64,000 bases of DNA from Stenotrophomonas sp. BIO128-Bstrain. Lineage in GTDB: Bacteria > Pseudomonadota > Gammaproteobacteria > Xanthomonadales > Xanthomonadaceae. The stretch is taken from assembly GCF_030128875.1 (NCBI RefSeq), contig NZ_CP124620.1, positions 3,038,001-3,102,000 of the forward strand. Reading direction: 5' to 3'. Below are positions 47,242-64,000 of this stretch, in pieces. The translations under genes were made by a program, and so were the position numbers. Under the pieces are notes generated by a model. The model was given only the letters and a program-made list of their open reading frames with translations, searched no databases and was not told where the DNA came from. Within the stretch, counting starts at the first letter, position 1, and every line of letters starts with the position of its first letter.

Positions 47242-47976
47242 TTACCTCGCTTCACGAGCCGGGCGCGACGGACGGTCACCGCGGTCGCCGCGATCGTTAC
47301 GATCGTTGCGCGGGGAGTCGTCCTGCTTTTCCTGGCCAACCTGGGAGAAATCGAAGACTTCGCCCTTGTAGATCCAGACCTTGATGCCGATGATGCCGTA
47401 GGTCGTCTTGGCTTCAGCGAAGCCATAGTCGATGTCGGCACGCAGCGTATGCAGCGGCACGCGGCCTTCGCGGTACCACTCCGAACGGGCGATTTCCGCG
47501 CCGTTCAAGCGGCCACCGACGTTGACCTTGATGCCCAGGGCACCGAGGCGCATCGCGTTGCCGACCGAGCGCTTCATTGCGCGGCGGAACATGATGCGAC
47601 GCTCCAGCTGCTGCGCGATCGACTCGGCAACCAGCTGTGCGTCCAGCTCGGGTTTACGCACTTCGGTGACGTTGATGTGCGCCGGGACGCCCATCATTTC
47701 GCTCACTTCCTTGCGCAGCTTCTCGATGTCCTCACCGCGCTTGCCGATCACCACGCCCGGACGGGCGGTGTGGATCGTCACGCGAGCGGTCTTTGCCGGA
47801 CGCTCGATCAGGATCTTGCTGATGCCGGCCTGCGCAAGCTTCTTGCGCAGCATGTCCCGCACCTTCAGGTCGGCTGCCAGATAACCAGCGAACTCGGCCT
47901 TGTTGGCGTACCACTTGGAGTTCCAGTCCTTGGAAATGCCGAGGCGGATACCAATCGGATGAACTTTATGACCCAT
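47242..47976 (-). CDS. rpsC: 30S ribosomal protein S3
   Basis: A 244-residue S3 of the mRNA entry site. [26 protein letters not shown] opens it; the KH domain contains [23 protein letters not shown]. The C-terminal tail is unusual: after [17 protein letters not shown] comes a low-complexity Arg/Asn/Asp run ([18 protein letters not shown]) about 20 residues longer than the E. coli form, probably disordered. Confidence 0.97.
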   Translation of the reverse strand: MGHKVHPIGIRLGISKDWNSKWYANKAEFAGYLAADLKVRDMLRKKLAQAGISKILIERPAKTARVTIHTARPGVVIGKRGEDIEKLRKEVSEMMGVPAHINVTEVRKPELDAQLVAESIAQQLERRIMFRRAMKRSVGNAMRLGALGIKVNVGGRLNGAEIARSEWYREGRVPLHTLRADIDYGFAEAKTTYGIIGIKVWIYKGEVFDFSQVGQEKQDDSPRNDRNDRGDRGDRPSRPAREAR

Positions 47977-47993
47977 GGTGTTTTCCTTTCCGC

Positions 47994-48329
47994 TTACTTG
48001 CCGGCGCCCACAACCACAGTGATGTGGCTGGTGCGCTTGAGGATGCGGGTGCCGCGGCCTTTCGCCCGCGCCATGAAACGCTTCAGGGTCGGACCTTCAT
48101 CTACCATGATGGTCTGTACCTTCAGCTCGTCGACGTCGGCGCCCTGGTTGTTCTCGGCGTTTGCAATAGCCGACTCCACCACCTTCTTGATCAGGTGGGC
48201 AGCCTTCTTGTCCGAGAACTTCAGCAGGTTGACCGCACGCTCGGCCGGCAGGCCACGCACCTGGTCAGCGACCAGGCGGGCTTTCTGCGCAGAGATGCGC
48301 GCGGAGCGCAGGATTGCTTTCGCTTCCAT
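47994..48329 (-). CDS. rplV: 50S ribosomal protein L22
   Basis: A 111-residue L22, whose hairpin lines the exit tunnel. [36 protein letters not shown] opens it and [23 protein letters not shown] carries the loop. The ATG at 48329 is chosen because GGAGAG lies six bases upstream; the ATG two codons earlier abuts it. Confidence 0.96.
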   Translation of the reverse strand: MEAKAILRSARISAQKARLVADQVRGLPAERAVNLLKFSDKKAAHLIKKVVESAIANAENNQGADVDELKVQTIMVDEGPTLKRFMARAKGRGTRILKRTSHITVVVGAGK

Positions 48330-48341
48330 TGTCATCTCTCC

Positions 48342-48611
48342 TTACTTGCCCGACTTCTTGTCACCACCGTGACCCTTGAAGGTCCGGGTGATGGCAAATT
48401 CGCCGAGCTTGTGGCCGACCATGTTCTCGTTGACGAGCACCGGAACGTGGTTCTTACCGTTATGAACGGCGATGGTGACGCCTACCATTTCCGGCAGGAT
48501 CATCGAACGGCGCGACCAGGTCTTGATCGGCTTCTTGCTACCCGCAGCGGCTTCCACCTTCTTGATGAGGTGGTGATCGACAAACGGGCCCTTCTTGAGT
48601 GAACGTGCCAT
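48342..48611 (-). CDS. rpsS: 30S ribosomal protein S19
   Basis: An 89-residue S19 of the 30S head. [22 protein letters not shown] and [51 protein letters not shown] are conserved. It lies six bases after rplB. Confidence 0.97.
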   Translation of the reverse strand: MARSLKKGPFVDHHLIKKVEAAAGSKKPIKTWSRRSMILPEMVGVTIAVHNGKNHVPVLVNENMVGHKLGEFAITRTFKGHGGDKKSGK

Positions 48612-48617
48612 GGTCGA

Positions 48618-49445
48618 TTAGCCCCTACGATCGCGGACGATGAATTGCTGGGTGCGCTTGTTATGGCGCGTCTTGTAACCCTTGGTCGGGACACCCCACG
48701 GGGTGACCGGATGCGGGTTGCCCTGGCCGGCCTTCGCCTCACCACCACCGTGCGGATGGTCAACCGGGTTCATGGCAGCACCACGAACGGTCGGGCGGAC
48801 ACCACGCCAGCGCTTGGCGCCAGCCTTGCCCAGCTTTTCCAGGTTGTGTTCGTCGTTACCGACTTCACCGATGGTGGCACGGCACTCGACCGGCACCTTG
48901 CGCATTTCACCCGAGCGCAGGCGCAGGGTGGCGTAGATGCCTTCACGAGCGACGAGCTGCACGGCAGCGCCGGCGGCACGCGCGATCTGTGCACCCTTGC
49001 CCGGCTTCAGTTCGATGCCGTGGACAGTGGTACCGACCGGGATGTTGCGCAGCGGCAGGGTGTTGCCGGTCTTGATCGGCGCATCCGAACCCGCGATCAC
49101 CTGGTCACCGGCCTTCAGGCCCTTCGGTGCGATGATGTAGCGGCGCTCGCCGTCGACGTAGCACAGCAGGGCGATATGGGCGGTGCGGTTCGGATCGTAT
49201 TCGATGCGTTCCACGCGCGCCGGAATGCCTTCCTTGTTGCGCTTGAAGTCGATGACACGGTAGTGCTGCTTGTGACCACCACCCACGTGACGGGTGGTGA
49301 TGCGGCCGTGGTGGTTACGACCACCGGACTTGCTCTGCGGCTCCAGCAGCGCGGCATGCGGCGCGCCCTTGTGCAGATCGGGCGTGACCACGCGCACGGC
49401 CGAACGACGGCCGGGAGAAGTGGGTTTGAATTTCATCAATGGCAT
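48618..49445 (-). CDS. rplB: 50S ribosomal protein L2
   Basis: A 275-residue L2, essential for subunit joining and peptidyl transfer. [23 protein letters not shown] opens it, and the conserved [24 protein letters not shown] contains the functionally important His. It lies ten bases after rplW. Confidence 0.98.
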   Translation of the reverse strand: MPLMKFKPTSPGRRSAVRVVTPDLHKGAPHAALLEPQSKSGGRNHHGRITTRHVGGGHKQHYRVIDFKRNKEGIPARVERIEYDPNRTAHIALLCYVDGERRYIIAPKGLKAGDQVIAGSDAPIKTGNTLPLRNIPVGTTVHGIELKPGKGAQIARAAGAAVQLVAREGIYATLRLRSGEMRKVPVECRATIGEVGNDEHNLEKLGKAGAKRWRGVRPTVRGAAMNPVDHPHGGGEAKAGQGNPHPVTPWGVPTKGYKTRHNKRTQQFIVRDRRG

Positions 49446-49455
49446 GGGATGTACC

Positions 49456-49755
49456 TCAGGCCTTGGCCGTTACATCGATGGACTGGCCATCGGCGAGACG
49501 CACGTACGCCTTGCGCCAATCGCCGCGGCGGCCGGTGCGGTTACGGAAGGACTTGTTCTTGCCCTTCACGTTCAGCACGTTGACCGACTCGACCTTGACG
49601 TCGAACAGCTGCTCGACCGCGGCCTTTACATCGGCCTTGGTGGCTTCGTTCGAAACTTCGAAGACATACTGGTTGGAATGTTCCTGCAGGCGCGCGGTCT
49701 TTTCGGAGACTCGCGGAGCGCGCAGCACGCTGAAGACTTTTTCGTTGCTGCTCAT
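49456..49755 (-). CDS. rplW: 50S ribosomal protein L23
   Basis: A 99-residue L23, the docking site for trigger factor and SRP at the tunnel exit. [66 protein letters not shown] covers the domain. The ATG at 49755 overlaps the rplD stop by ATGA; an ATG three codons earlier is less likely. Confidence 0.96.
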   Translation of the reverse strand: MSSNEKVFSVLRAPRVSEKTARLQEHSNQYVFEVSNEATKADVKAAVEQLFDVKVESVNVLNVKGKNKSFRNRTGRRGDWRKAYVRLADGQSIDVTAKA

Positions 49756-50357
49756 GCCAGCCACTCCTCGACCTTCTTGACCGCATCAGCGGTGATGACG
49801 ACCGTGTCGGCACCGACCAGCGACACCGGGTCCAGGCCCTGCACGTCACGCACTTCCACGTAGGGAATGTTGCGGGCCGACAGGTACAGGTGCTCGGAAG
49901 CATCTTCGGTGACGATCAGCGGACGCTTGCCCACTTCCAGGCCGGCCAGCTTGGCGATCAACGACTTGGTGTTGGTCGCTTCGACATCGAAGGACTCCAC
50001 GATCGTCAGACGGCCCTGGCGGTTCAGCTCGGACAGGATCGCGCACATGGCTGCACGGTACTGCTTACGGTTGACCTTCTGCTCGAAGCTGCGCGGCTTG
50101 GCCGCGAAGGTGACACCGCCGCCGATGAAGATCGGAGCCGTCAGTGCGCCATGACGCGCGCCGCCGCCCTTCTGCTTCTTCGACTTCTTGGTGGTACCAG
50201 CCACTTCAGAGCGAGTCTTCTGTGCCTTGGTGCCGGCGCGACCGGCGTTACGGTAAGCAACGACGACCTGGTGAACCAGATCTTCGCTGAAATCGCGACC
50301 GAACACGGCATCGGAGACCGAGACCTTGTTGTTGCTACCCGTGATAACGAGTTCCAT
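49752..50357 (-). CDS. rplD: 50S ribosomal protein L4
   Basis: A 201-residue L4, whose loop reaches the tunnel and which in E. coli represses the S10 operon. The loop segment [44 protein letters not shown] is present. The ATG at 50357 has GGAGAG six bases upstream; the ATG two codons before abuts it. The long S10 leader (51344-51507) is a candidate target for L4 control. Confidence 0.96.
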   Translation of the reverse strand: MELVITGSNNKVSVSDAVFGRDFSEDLVHQVVVAYRNAGRAGTKAQKTRSEVAGTTKKSKKQKGGGARHGALTAPIFIGGGVTFAAKPRSFEQKVNRKQYRAAMCAILSELNRQGRLTIVESFDVEATNTKSLIAKLAGLEVGKRPLIVTEDASEHLYLSARNIPYVEVRDVQGLDPVSLVGADTVVITADAVKKVEEWLA

Positions 50358-50369
50358 CGTCATCTCTCC

Positions 50370-51020
50370 TTATGCCTTGCTAGCCGGACGAACGATCACG
50401 TCACCACCCGCTGCGCCCGGAACGGCACCACGGATCGCGATCAGACCACGCTCGACATCGACCTTCACCACTTCCAGGTTCTGGGTGCTCTGCTGCACCG
50501 AACCCATGTGGCCGGACATCTTCTTACCCGGGAAAACGCGACCCGGGGTCTGGCGTTGGCCCAAGGAACCCGGCGCGCGATGCGACAGCGAGTTACCGTG
50601 GGTTGCATCGCCCATACGGAAGTTGTAGCGCTTGATGGTGCCCTGGAAGCCCTTACCCTTGGTGACACCCTGGACGTCGACCTTCTGGCCAACTTCAAAG
50701 ATGTCCGCCTTGACTTCGCCGCCGACGGCGAAATCGCCGAGCTGCGCGTCTTCAACGCGGAATTCCCACAGGCCACGGCCCGCGTCGACCTTCGCCTTGG
50801 CGAAGTGACCGGCTTCCGGCTTGTTGACCAGGGCAGCGCGACGCGCGCCGACGGTCACCTGCACGGCGCTGTAGCCGTCAGCTTCGACGGTCTTGATCTG
50901 CGCGATGCGGTTCGGGGTGGCTTCAATCAGGGTTACCGGGATGGCCTGGCCATCTTCGGTGAACACGCGGCTCATGCCAGCCTTGCGGCCCACGAAGCCC
51001 AACGAATATTTCTTCGTCAT
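50370..51020 (-). CDS. rplC: 50S ribosomal protein L3
   Basis: A 216-residue L3 beside the peptidyl-transferase centre. [27 protein letters not shown] opens it. [55 protein letters not shown] is the conserved loop, with the methylated-Gln position (Gln in [12 protein letters not shown]) present. It lies 11 bases after rpsJ. Confidence 0.97.
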   Translation of the reverse strand: MTKKYSLGFVGRKAGMSRVFTEDGQAIPVTLIEATPNRIAQIKTVEADGYSAVQVTVGARRAALVNKPEAGHFAKAKVDAGRGLWEFRVEDAQLGDFAVGGEVKADIFEVGQKVDVQGVTKGKGFQGTIKRYNFRMGDATHGNSLSHRAPGSLGQRQTPGRVFPGKKMSGHMGSVQQSTQNLEVVKVDVERGLIAIRGAVPGAAGGDVIVRPASKA

Positions 51021-51031
51021 GGTCGTAGTCC

Positions 51032-51343
51032 TCAGGTCAGCTTGATCTGAACGTCGACGCCGGCAGCCAGTTCGAGCTTCATCAGCGCGTCCACGGTCTT
51101 GTCGTTCGGGTCAACGATATCGAGCACGCGCTTGTGCGTGCGGGTCTCGTACTGGTCACGCGCGTCTTTGTCGACGTGCGGGGAGACGAGAATGGTGTAA
51201 CGCTCGATCTTGGTCGGCAGGGGGATCGGGCCACGCACTTGCGCGCCGGTCCGCTTTGCCGTTTCTACGATCTCGCTGGCCGAACGGTCGATCAAACGAT
51301 GATCGAACGCCTTCAGCCGAATCCGGATCTTTTGGTCCGCCAT
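51032..51343 (-). CDS. rpsJ: 30S ribosomal protein S10 (NusE)
   Basis: A 103-residue S10, a 30S head protein that also acts as NusE in antitermination. [66 protein letters not shown] identifies it. The ATG at 51343 is the family start; the frame is open 20 codons upstream into the leader. A strong promoter at 51508-51537 and a ~165-base leader precede it. Confidence 0.97.
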   Translation of the reverse strand: MADQKIRIRLKAFDHRLIDRSASEIVETAKRTGAQVRGPIPLPTKIERYTILVSPHVDKDARDQYETRTHKRVLDIVDPNDKTVDALMKLELAAGVDVQIKLT

Positions 51344-51373
51344 GACGGTGGGTTCCTTCGTTAAAAGAGCGAC

Positions 51374-51400
51374 GGACAAGGCCTCTGGGTTGCCTTGTCC
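51374..51400 (-). promoter_or_regulatory. S10 leader hairpin
   Basis: GGACAAGGC and GCCTTGTCC pair perfectly (9 bp, nine-base loop) 31 bases before the rpsJ start. A second stem (GCCGC/GCGGC) lies near 51420-51446. Together with the ~165-base leader this suggests a structured 5' UTR, as in S10 operons that L4 controls in gamma-proteobacteria. L4 binding is inference. Confidence 0.5.
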
Positions 51401-51507
51401 CATGAATATCCTGAATGCAGACGCCGCACATTCCTGCGCGGCGACAAGATCTTTCCGTAGACCTCAAAAATCGAGGCAGACCGGTTTCCCGATCTGCCCA
51501 GACAAAA

Positions 51508-51537
51508 AGTATAGCGCGCATACAAGTTGGCAGTCAA
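51508..51537 (-). promoter_or_regulatory. Strong sigma-70 promoter of the S10 operon
   Basis: On the minus strand TTGACT (51532-51537) and TATACT (51508-51513) are 18 bases apart, close to consensus. Initiation would be near 51500, giving a leader of about 160 bases before rpsJ. Confidence 0.85.
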
Positions 51538-51628
51538 CAGGGTCACTGTTGACAAAGCCTGAATGGCGCGACCCTTCCTGGTCTGGGGAACACGAGGAGC
51601 ATCCTGCGCCTCTTTTCCCATTTAATTA

Positions 51629-51662
51629 CGCCCCGATGCCCTACCCAGGCAACATCGGGGCG
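51629..51662 (-). terminator. Terminator of tuf
   Basis: CGCCCCGATG and CATCGGGGCG form a 10-bp stem 15 bases past the tuf stop, with short inner pairing. The minus-strand 3' side (TAATTAAATGG) is T/A-rich rather than a pure T-tract. It separates the str operon from the S10 promoter. Confidence 0.7.
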
Positions 51663-51676
51663 CAGATTCTAGCAGA

Positions 51677-52867
51677 TTACTCGAGGATCTTGGAGACCAC
51701 GCCGGCGCCGACGGTACGACCGCCTTCACGGATGGCGAAGCGCAGACCTTCGTCCATTGCCACCGGGTTGATCAGGGTGACAACCATCTTCACGTTGTCG
51801 CCCGGCATCACCATTTCCACACCTTCCGGCAGTTCGCAAGCACCGGTGATGTCGGTGGTACGGAAGTAGAACTGCGGACGGTAGCCCTTGAAGAACGGGG
51901 TGTGGCGGCCGCCTTCATCCTTGGACAGGACGTAGACTTCGGCGTCGAACTTGGTGTGCGGCTTGATCGAACCCGGCTTGGCCAGGACCTGGCCACGCTC
52001 GACGTCGTCACGCTTGGTACCGCGCAGCAGCAGACCGGCGTTGTCACCTGCCTGACCCTGGTCCAGCAGCTTGCGGAACATTTCCACGCCGGTCACGGTG
52101 GTCTTCTGGACCGGACGGATACCGACGATTTCGATTTCTTCGCCGACCTTGATCACGCCGCGCTCGATACGACCGGTCACCACGGTGCCGCGGCCCGAGA
52201 TCGAGAACACGTCTTCCACCGGCATCAGGAAGGGCTTGTCGACGTCACGCTCCGGGGTCGGGATCCAGCTGTCGAGAGCTTCGACCAGCTTGATCACGGC
52301 CGGCACGCCGATCTCGCTCTGGTCGCCTTCCAGCGCCAGGCGGGCCGAACCCGAGATGATCGGGGTGTCGTCGCCCGGGAAGTCGTACTTGCTCAGCAGC
52401 TCGCGGACTTCCATTTCAACCAGTTCCAGCAGCTCGGCGTCATCGACCATGTCTGCCTTGTTCAGGAAGACGACGATGTACGGCACGCCGACCTGACGCG
52501 ACAGCAGGATGTGCTCGCGGGTCTGCGGCATCGGGCCGTCAGCAGCAGAGCAGACCAGGATCGCGCCGTCCATCTGGGCAGCACCGGTGATCATGTTCTT
52601 GACGTAGTCAGCATGGCCCGGGCAATCGACGTGGGCGTAGTGACGAACGGTGGATTCGTATTCGACGTGCGCGGTCGAGATCGTGATGCCACGTGCCTTT
52701 TCTTCCGGCGCGGCGTCGATCGCGGAGTAATCCTTGAATTCGCCACCGAAGCGCTCGGCACCGATCTTGGTCAGTGCAGCGGTCAGCGTGGTCTTGCCGT
52801 GATCGACGTGACCGATGGTGCCGACGTTGACGTGCGGCTTGGTGCGCTCGAACTTACCCTTTGCCAT
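51677..52867 (-). CDS. tuf: Elongation factor Tu
   Basis: A 396-residue EF-Tu. [18 protein letters not shown] (G1), ARGITI (G2), [24 protein letters not shown] (G3) and NKADMVDD (G4) are complete. The C-terminal domains end [21 protein letters not shown]. It delivers aminoacyl-tRNA to the A site. It follows fusA by 53 bases and is the last gene of the str operon. Kirromycin-type contact residues were not checked individually. Confidence 0.98.
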   Translation of the reverse strand: MAKGKFERTKPHVNVGTIGHVDHGKTTLTAALTKIGAERFGGEFKDYSAIDAAPEEKARGITISTAHVEYESTVRHYAHVDCPGHADYVKNMITGAAQMDGAILVCSAADGPMPQTREHILLSRQVGVPYIVVFLNKADMVDDAELLELVEMEVRELLSKYDFPGDDTPIISGSARLALEGDQSEIGVPAVIKLVEALDSWIPTPERDVDKPFLMPVEDVFSISGRGTVVTGRIERGVIKVGEEIEIVGIRPVQKTTVTGVEMFRKLLDQGQAGDNAGLLLRGTKRDDVERGQVLAKPGSIKPHTKFDAEVYVLSKDEGGRHTPFFKGYRPQFYFRTTDITGACELPEGVEMVMPGDNVKMVVTLINPVAMDEGLRFAIREGGRTVGAGVVSKILE

Positions 52868-52920
52868 TGTTGTATACCTTGGATATCAGAAAAGAATGAG
52901 GTGGAGTCCTGAGCTTATGC

Positions 52921-55062
52921 TCAGGACTTCTTGACCACGGCTTCGGCGATGTTCGACGGAGCCGGCTCGTAATGGTCGAATTCCATCGTGAACGTTGCAC
53001 GACCCTGGGTCTGCGAACGCAGCGAGGTCGCGTAGCCGAACATTTCACCCAGCGGAATCATCGCATTGATGATTTCAGCCGAACCGTCACCGGTCACGCT
53101 CGAACCCTGCAGCATGCCGCGACGACGGCTCACGTCGCCCATCACGTCACCCTGGTAATCGCTCGGGGTCACGATCTCGACCTTCATGATCGGCTCCAGC
53201 AGGACCGGCTTGGCCTTGGAGAAGCCCTGCTTGAAGGCCATCGAGGCGGCCAGCTTGAACGCCATTTCCGAGGAGTCGACGTCGTGGTACGAGCCGAACA
53301 CCAGCTTGACCTTGACGTCCACGACCGGGAAGCCCGCCAGCGGACCGCTGGTGATGGTTTCGCGCAGACCCTTTTCGATCGACGGAATGAATTCCTTCGG
53401 AATCACGCCACCGGTGATGTCGTTGATGAACAGGAAGTCGTCCTTGATCAGCGGCCCGATCTTCGGGTCGGCACGATCTTCGGCGGTGATCGGCGACAGC
53501 TCGATCACGACGTGACCGTACTGACCCTTACCACCGGACTGCTTGGCGTGCTTGTAGTCCGACTTGACGTCCGCGGCCTGGATGGTTTCGCGGTAGGCCA
53601 CCTGCGGCTTGCCGACGTTGGCTTCAACGTTGAACTCGCGCTTCATGCGGTCCACGATGATGTCCAGGTGCAGCTCGCCCATGCCCGAGATGATGGTCTG
53701 GCCGGATTCTTCGTCGGTCTTGACGCGGAACGACGGATCTTCCTGCGCCAGACGGCCCAGGGCCAGACCCATCTTTTCCTGGTCGGACTTGGTCTTCGGT
53801 TCGACGGCCATCGAGATCACCGGCTCCGGGAACACCATGCGCTCCAGGATGATCGGGTGGTCCTGCGAGCACAGGGTGTCGCCGGTGGTGGTGTCCTTCA
53901 GACCCACCGCCGCGGCGATGTCACCGGCCAGCACTTCCTTGATTTCTTCGCGATCGTTGGAGTGCATCTGCAGGATGCGGCCGATGCGCTCCTTCTTGCC
54001 CTTCACCGAGTTCAGCAGCTGGTCGCCGGCGTTCAGCGTGCCCGAGTAGACACGGAAGAAGGTCAGCGCGCCGACGAACGGGTCGGTGATGATCTTGAAG
54101 GCCAGGGCCGAGAACGGCGCCTTGTCATCGGACTTGCGGCTCAGCGCAACGGTTTCATCGTCGACGTCGGTACCGGTCACGTCCGGCACGTCGATCGGCG
54201 ACGGCAGCAGCTGCACCACGCCGTCCAGCATGGCCTGCACGCCCTTGTTCTTGAACGCCGAGCCGCAGTACATCGGCACGATGTCGGTGGCCAGGGTGCG
54301 CACGCGCAGGGCTTCGACGATTTCGGCCTCGGTCAGCTCTTCGCCGCCCAGGTACTTTTCCATCAGCTCTTCGCTGGCTTCAGCCGCAGCTTCGATCATG
54401 TAGGTGCGGGCCTCTTCGGCCTCCGCCTGCATGTCCGCCGGGATCTCCAGGTACTCGAACTTCATGCCCTGCGAGGCTTCATCCCAATGGATGGCCTTCA
54501 TCTTGATGAGGTCGACCACGCCCTTGAAGTTGTCTTCCGCGCCGATCGGCAGCTGCATCGGGACGGCGACAGCACCCAGCTTGGCCTTCAGCTGGCCAAC
54601 GACCTTGGTGAAGTTCGCGCCGGTGCGGTCCATCTTGTTGACGAACGCGATGCGCGGCACCTTGTAACGGTTGGCCTGGCGCCACACGGTTTCCGACTGC
54701 GGCTGCACGCCACCGACGGCGCACAGCACGAAGACGGCACCGTCGAGCACGCGCAGCGAGCGCTCCACTTCGATGGTGAAGTCGACGTGCCCGGGGGTGT
54801 CGATGATGTTGAAGCGGTGCTCCGGCAGGGACTTGTCCATGCCCTTCCAGAACGCGGTGGTGGCAGCGGACTGGATCGTGATGCCACGCTCCTGCTCCTG
54901 CTCCATCCAGTCCATGGTGGCAGCGCCGTCGTGCACTTCACCGATCTTGTGGCTCTTGCCGGTGTAGAACAGGATGCGCTCGGACGTGGTGGTCTTGCCG
55001 GCATCGATGTGGGCCATGATGCCGAAATTGCGGTAACGCTCGATGGGAGTGGTGCGGGCCAC
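52921..55062 (-). CDS. fusA: Elongation factor G
   Basis: A 713-residue EF-G that drives translocation and, with RRF, recycling. [23 protein letters not shown] (G1), [11 protein letters not shown] (G2), [25 protein letters not shown] (G3) and [10 protein letters not shown] (G4) are complete. Domain IV contains [12 protein letters not shown]. Three tandem hairpins lie in the 136-base gap to rpsG upstream. Confidence 0.98.
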   Translation of the reverse strand: MARTTPIERYRNFGIMAHIDAGKTTTSERILFYTGKSHKIGEVHDGAATMDWMEQEQERGITIQSAATTAFWKGMDKSLPEHRFNIIDTPGHVDFTIEVERSLRVLDGAVFVLCAVGGVQPQSETVWRQANRYKVPRIAFVNKMDRTGANFTKVVGQLKAKLGAVAVPMQLPIGAEDNFKGVVDLIKMKAIHWDEASQGMKFEYLEIPADMQAEAEEARTYMIEAAAEASEELMEKYLGGEELTEAEIVEALRVRTLATDIVPMYCGSAFKNKGVQAMLDGVVQLLPSPIDVPDVTGTDVDDETVALSRKSDDKAPFSALAFKIITDPFVGALTFFRVYSGTLNAGDQLLNSVKGKKERIGRILQMHSNDREEIKEVLAGDIAAAVGLKDTTTGDTLCSQDHPIILERMVFPEPVISMAVEPKTKSDQEKMGLALGRLAQEDPSFRVKTDEESGQTIISGMGELHLDIIVDRMKREFNVEANVGKPQVAYRETIQAADVKSDYKHAKQSGGKGQYGHVVIELSPITAEDRADPKIGPLIKDDFLFINDITGGVIPKEFIPSIEKGLRETITSGPLAGFPVVDVKVKLVFGSYHDVDSSEMAFKLAASMAFKQGFSKAKPVLLEPIMKVEIVTPSDYQGDVMGDVSRRRGMLQGSSVTGDGSAEIINAMIPLGEMFGYATSLRSQTQGRATFTMEFDHYEPAPSNIAEAVVKKS

Positions 55063-55096
55063 GGGAGCCTCTCAATTTCTTGGAATTCGGATGGCC

Positions 55097-55172
55097 GAAC
55101 GCCGCCTTTCGGCGGCCTTCGGATTGGCGCGGCACCCCAGGTGCCGCGGGGCAGCACCTAGATGGTGCTGCC
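55097..55172 (-). promoter_or_regulatory. Three tandem hairpins between rpsG and fusA
   Basis: GCCGCC-TTTC-GGCGGC near 55101-55116, GCGGCACC/GGTGCCGC near 55130-55148 and GGCAGCACC-TAGAT-GGTGCTGCC at 55150-55172 follow one another with little space. None has a T-tract on the minus strand. They could set mRNA processing or bind a ribosomal protein such as S7, which is inference. Confidence 0.5.
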
Positions 55173-55198
55173 GTGCCTGTTTTGCAAGGCCGTCAAAC

Positions 55199-55666
55199 TC
55201 ACCAGCGGTAGTGCGCGAAGGCCTTGTTGGCTTCGGCCATGCGGTGGGTTTCTTCGCGCTTCTTGATGGCGCCACCACGATTTTCCGAGGCGTCCAGCAG
55301 TTCGGCAGCCAGCTTCTTCGGCATGGTGTTCTCACCACGCTTGCGCGCCGAGTCGATCAGCCAACGCATCGCCAGCGCCATCTTGCGCGAGGAACGCACT
55401 TCGACCGGCACCTGGTAGGTGGCACCACCGACGCGGCGGGACTTGACTTCGACCGACGGAGCCACGTTTTCCAGAGCCTTCTGAACCAGCTCGACGGAAT
55501 TCGGGTTCTTTTCGCCGATCACGTCCATGGCACCGTAGACGATCTTTTCAGCGACCGACTTCTTGCCGCTCAGCATCACCATGTTGATGAAACGAGCGAT
55601 GGTTTCACTTCCGTGCTTCGGATCCGGCAGGACAGAGCGCTGCGGCGTATTACCTTTACGAGACAT
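55199..55666 (-). CDS. rpsG: 30S ribosomal protein S7
   Basis: A 155-residue S7, a primary binder nucleating the 30S head. [50 protein letters not shown] and [37 protein letters not shown] identify it. It lies 12 bases after rpsL. Confidence 0.97.
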   Translation of the reverse strand: MSRKGNTPQRSVLPDPKHGSETIARFINMVMLSGKKSVAEKIVYGAMDVIGEKNPNSVELVQKALENVAPSVEVKSRRVGGATYQVPVEVRSSRKMALAMRWLIDSARKRGENTMPKKLAAELLDASENRGGAIKKREETHRMAEANKAFAHYRW

Positions 55667-55678
55667 GTGTACTTTCCC

Positions 55679-56053
55679 TTAGCTCTTCGGACGCTTGGCG
55701 CCGTACTTGGAACGGCCCTGGCGACGCTTGGCAACGCCGGAGGCGTCCAGCGAGCCACGCACGGTGTGGTAACGCACACCCGGCAGATCCTTGACGCGAC
55801 CGCCACGGATCAGGACCACGGAGTGCTCCTGCAGGTTGTGGCCTTCGCCGCCGATGTAGCTAATCACTTCTTCCTGGTTGGTCAGGCGAACCTTGGCAAC
55901 CTTGCGAAGCGCCGAGTTCGGCTTCTTCGGAGTGGTGGTGTACACGCGCGTGCAGACGCCACGGCGCTGGGGGCACTTATCGAGGGCCGGGGAGGCACTC
56001 TTATAAGTGGTTGCCTGCCGCGGCTTGCGGACAAGCTGATTGATCGTCGCCAT
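55679..56053 (-). CDS. rpsL: 30S ribosomal protein S12
   Basis: A 124-residue S12 of the decoding centre. [57 protein letters not shown] and [32 protein letters not shown] are conserved. Lys43 and Lys88 (Met = 1) are wild type, so no classical rpsL streptomycin-resistance change is present. The frame extends upstream but the family starts at 56053. A strong promoter lies about 93 bases upstream. Confidence 0.97.
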   Translation of the reverse strand: MATINQLVRKPRQATTYKSASPALDKCPQRRGVCTRVYTTTPKKPNSALRKVAKVRLTNQEEVISYIGGEGHNLQEHSVVLIRGGRVKDLPGVRYHTVRGSLDASGVAKRRQGRSKYGAKRPKS

Positions 56054-56145
56054 CAGTATGTTCTTCTGAGAGAGGCCAATGAAAAGACTGGCCATGAATG
56101 CGGAAATGTGCGAGCAGGCGAAAGACCGGCCTGCTGAGACAGACG

Positions 56146-56175
56146 ATTGTAGCAACCCGGCGAAAACGCAGTCAA
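56146..56175 (-). promoter_or_regulatory. Strong sigma-70 promoter of the str operon
   Basis: On the minus strand TTGACT (56170-56175) and TACAAT (56146-56151) are separated by 18 bases, the same layout as the S10 promoter. Transcription should start about 85 bases before rpsL. Confidence 0.85.
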
Positions 56176-56373
56176 ATGCGCACGCGCCAAGCCAGCCCTG
56201 ATCCCGGGCCGTTACAGGGGAGCCTTTTCCATGCCCCCCGTTCAGGTTGTCAAGCCGGTCCGTTGAAAGACCGGCGGGCATCCTACCTCATCGGCAGGCG
56301 GACGACCAGTGGCCGGTGCCTGCTGATTTGCCGGGAGGGCCACCGACCGGAGCCGGCGCCCTGCCCTGCCGCG

Positions 56374-56393
56374 GGCCCGGCCGGAGCCGGGCC
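56374..56393 (-). terminator. Hairpin after rpoC
   Basis: GGCCCGGC and GCCGGGCC form a perfect 8-bp stem with loop TCCG, six bases past the rpoC stop. The following minus-strand sequence lacks T residues, so termination efficiency is uncertain. Confidence 0.45.
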
Positions 56394-56399
56394 TGCGTA

Positions 56400-60647
<4,248 letters not shown>

Positions 60648-60736
60648 GGTGTTTCTCCGAAAGGAGGAAATCTTGTCGATGGGGCTGTCGGTTCAGATGT
60701 GGCGGCGCGGCTGCCGGGGCAGCCGCGCCTGCGCGA

Positions 60737-64000
<3,264 letters not shown>

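Larger units (their letters stand above)
56054..56399. other. rpoC-rpsL intergenic region
   Basis: 346 bases without a gene. They hold the rpsL promoter (56146-56175), a CCGGTC/GACCGG hairpin near 56252-56273 and a G+C-rich hairpin right after rpoC (56374-56393). No other structure was noticed. Confidence 0.55.

Overview
The window is a piece of a Stenotrophomonas chromosome, most likely the S. maltophilia complex. The evidence is the xanthomonad-type rpoB-rpoC-rpsL-rpsG-fusA-tuf and S10/spc/alpha ribosomal clusters, the high G+C, and several GTAG-headed palindromic REPs of the SMAG type at 26716-26792, 30934-31121 and 36872-36893. A mobile element fills bases 1 to about 24900. The remaining ~39 kb is conserved core chromosome.

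The left part (1-24764) is the integrase-proximal part of an integrative and conjugative element with Tn4371-like gene order, read mainly on the minus strand. It carries a relaxase, a TraF-type peptidase, DUF2840, a small putative ribbon-helix-helix protein, ParA, iterons, RepA, an AlpA-like regulator, DUF2285, DUF2958, an XRE regulator, DUF736, a ParB-like protein, DUF932, a RadC-like protein and a tyrosine integrase. The coupling protein and mating-pore genes are not in view and should lie left of base 1. Cargo sits in three places: a tandem DUF305 protein plus a glutaredoxin (1-817), a ClbS/DfsB-type protein (10249-10761), and a defence block (16355-23568). Several leaders in the element contain long imperfect inverted repeats, and a ~120-bp non-coding element recurs two to four times.

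The defence block is the highlight. It is a compact type II CBASS operon, DUF2188 - capV (patatin phospholipase) - DncV-like cyclase - cap2 (E1/E2) - cap3 (JAMM peptidase), with overlapping or nearly touching genes. Divergent from it is an XRE regulator plus HEIAH metallopeptidase pair matching the CapH-CapP DNA-damage switch. The shared 287-bp intergenic region holds two 18-bp GTTG/AGACAAC sites that are candidate CapH operators. A YhcG/DUF1016 PDDEXK nuclease follows, coupled by an ATGA overlap to the integrase.

From 24941 on the chromosome reads mdh, ppiB, typA, a DUF2127 membrane protein, a lipoprotein amidase, an MscS channel, a class II DAHP synthase, a TonB-dependent receptor and dsbB. 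The transcription/translation cluster follows on the minus strand, from rplQ at 37092 up to rpoB, which is cut by the right edge. Strong promoters lie ahead of rpsJ and rpsL. A canonical terminator separates rpsN from rpsH, and stable hairpins sit between rpsG/fusA, rplR/rpsE and rpoA/rplQ, so expression of this cluster is probably more segmented than its gene order suggests.
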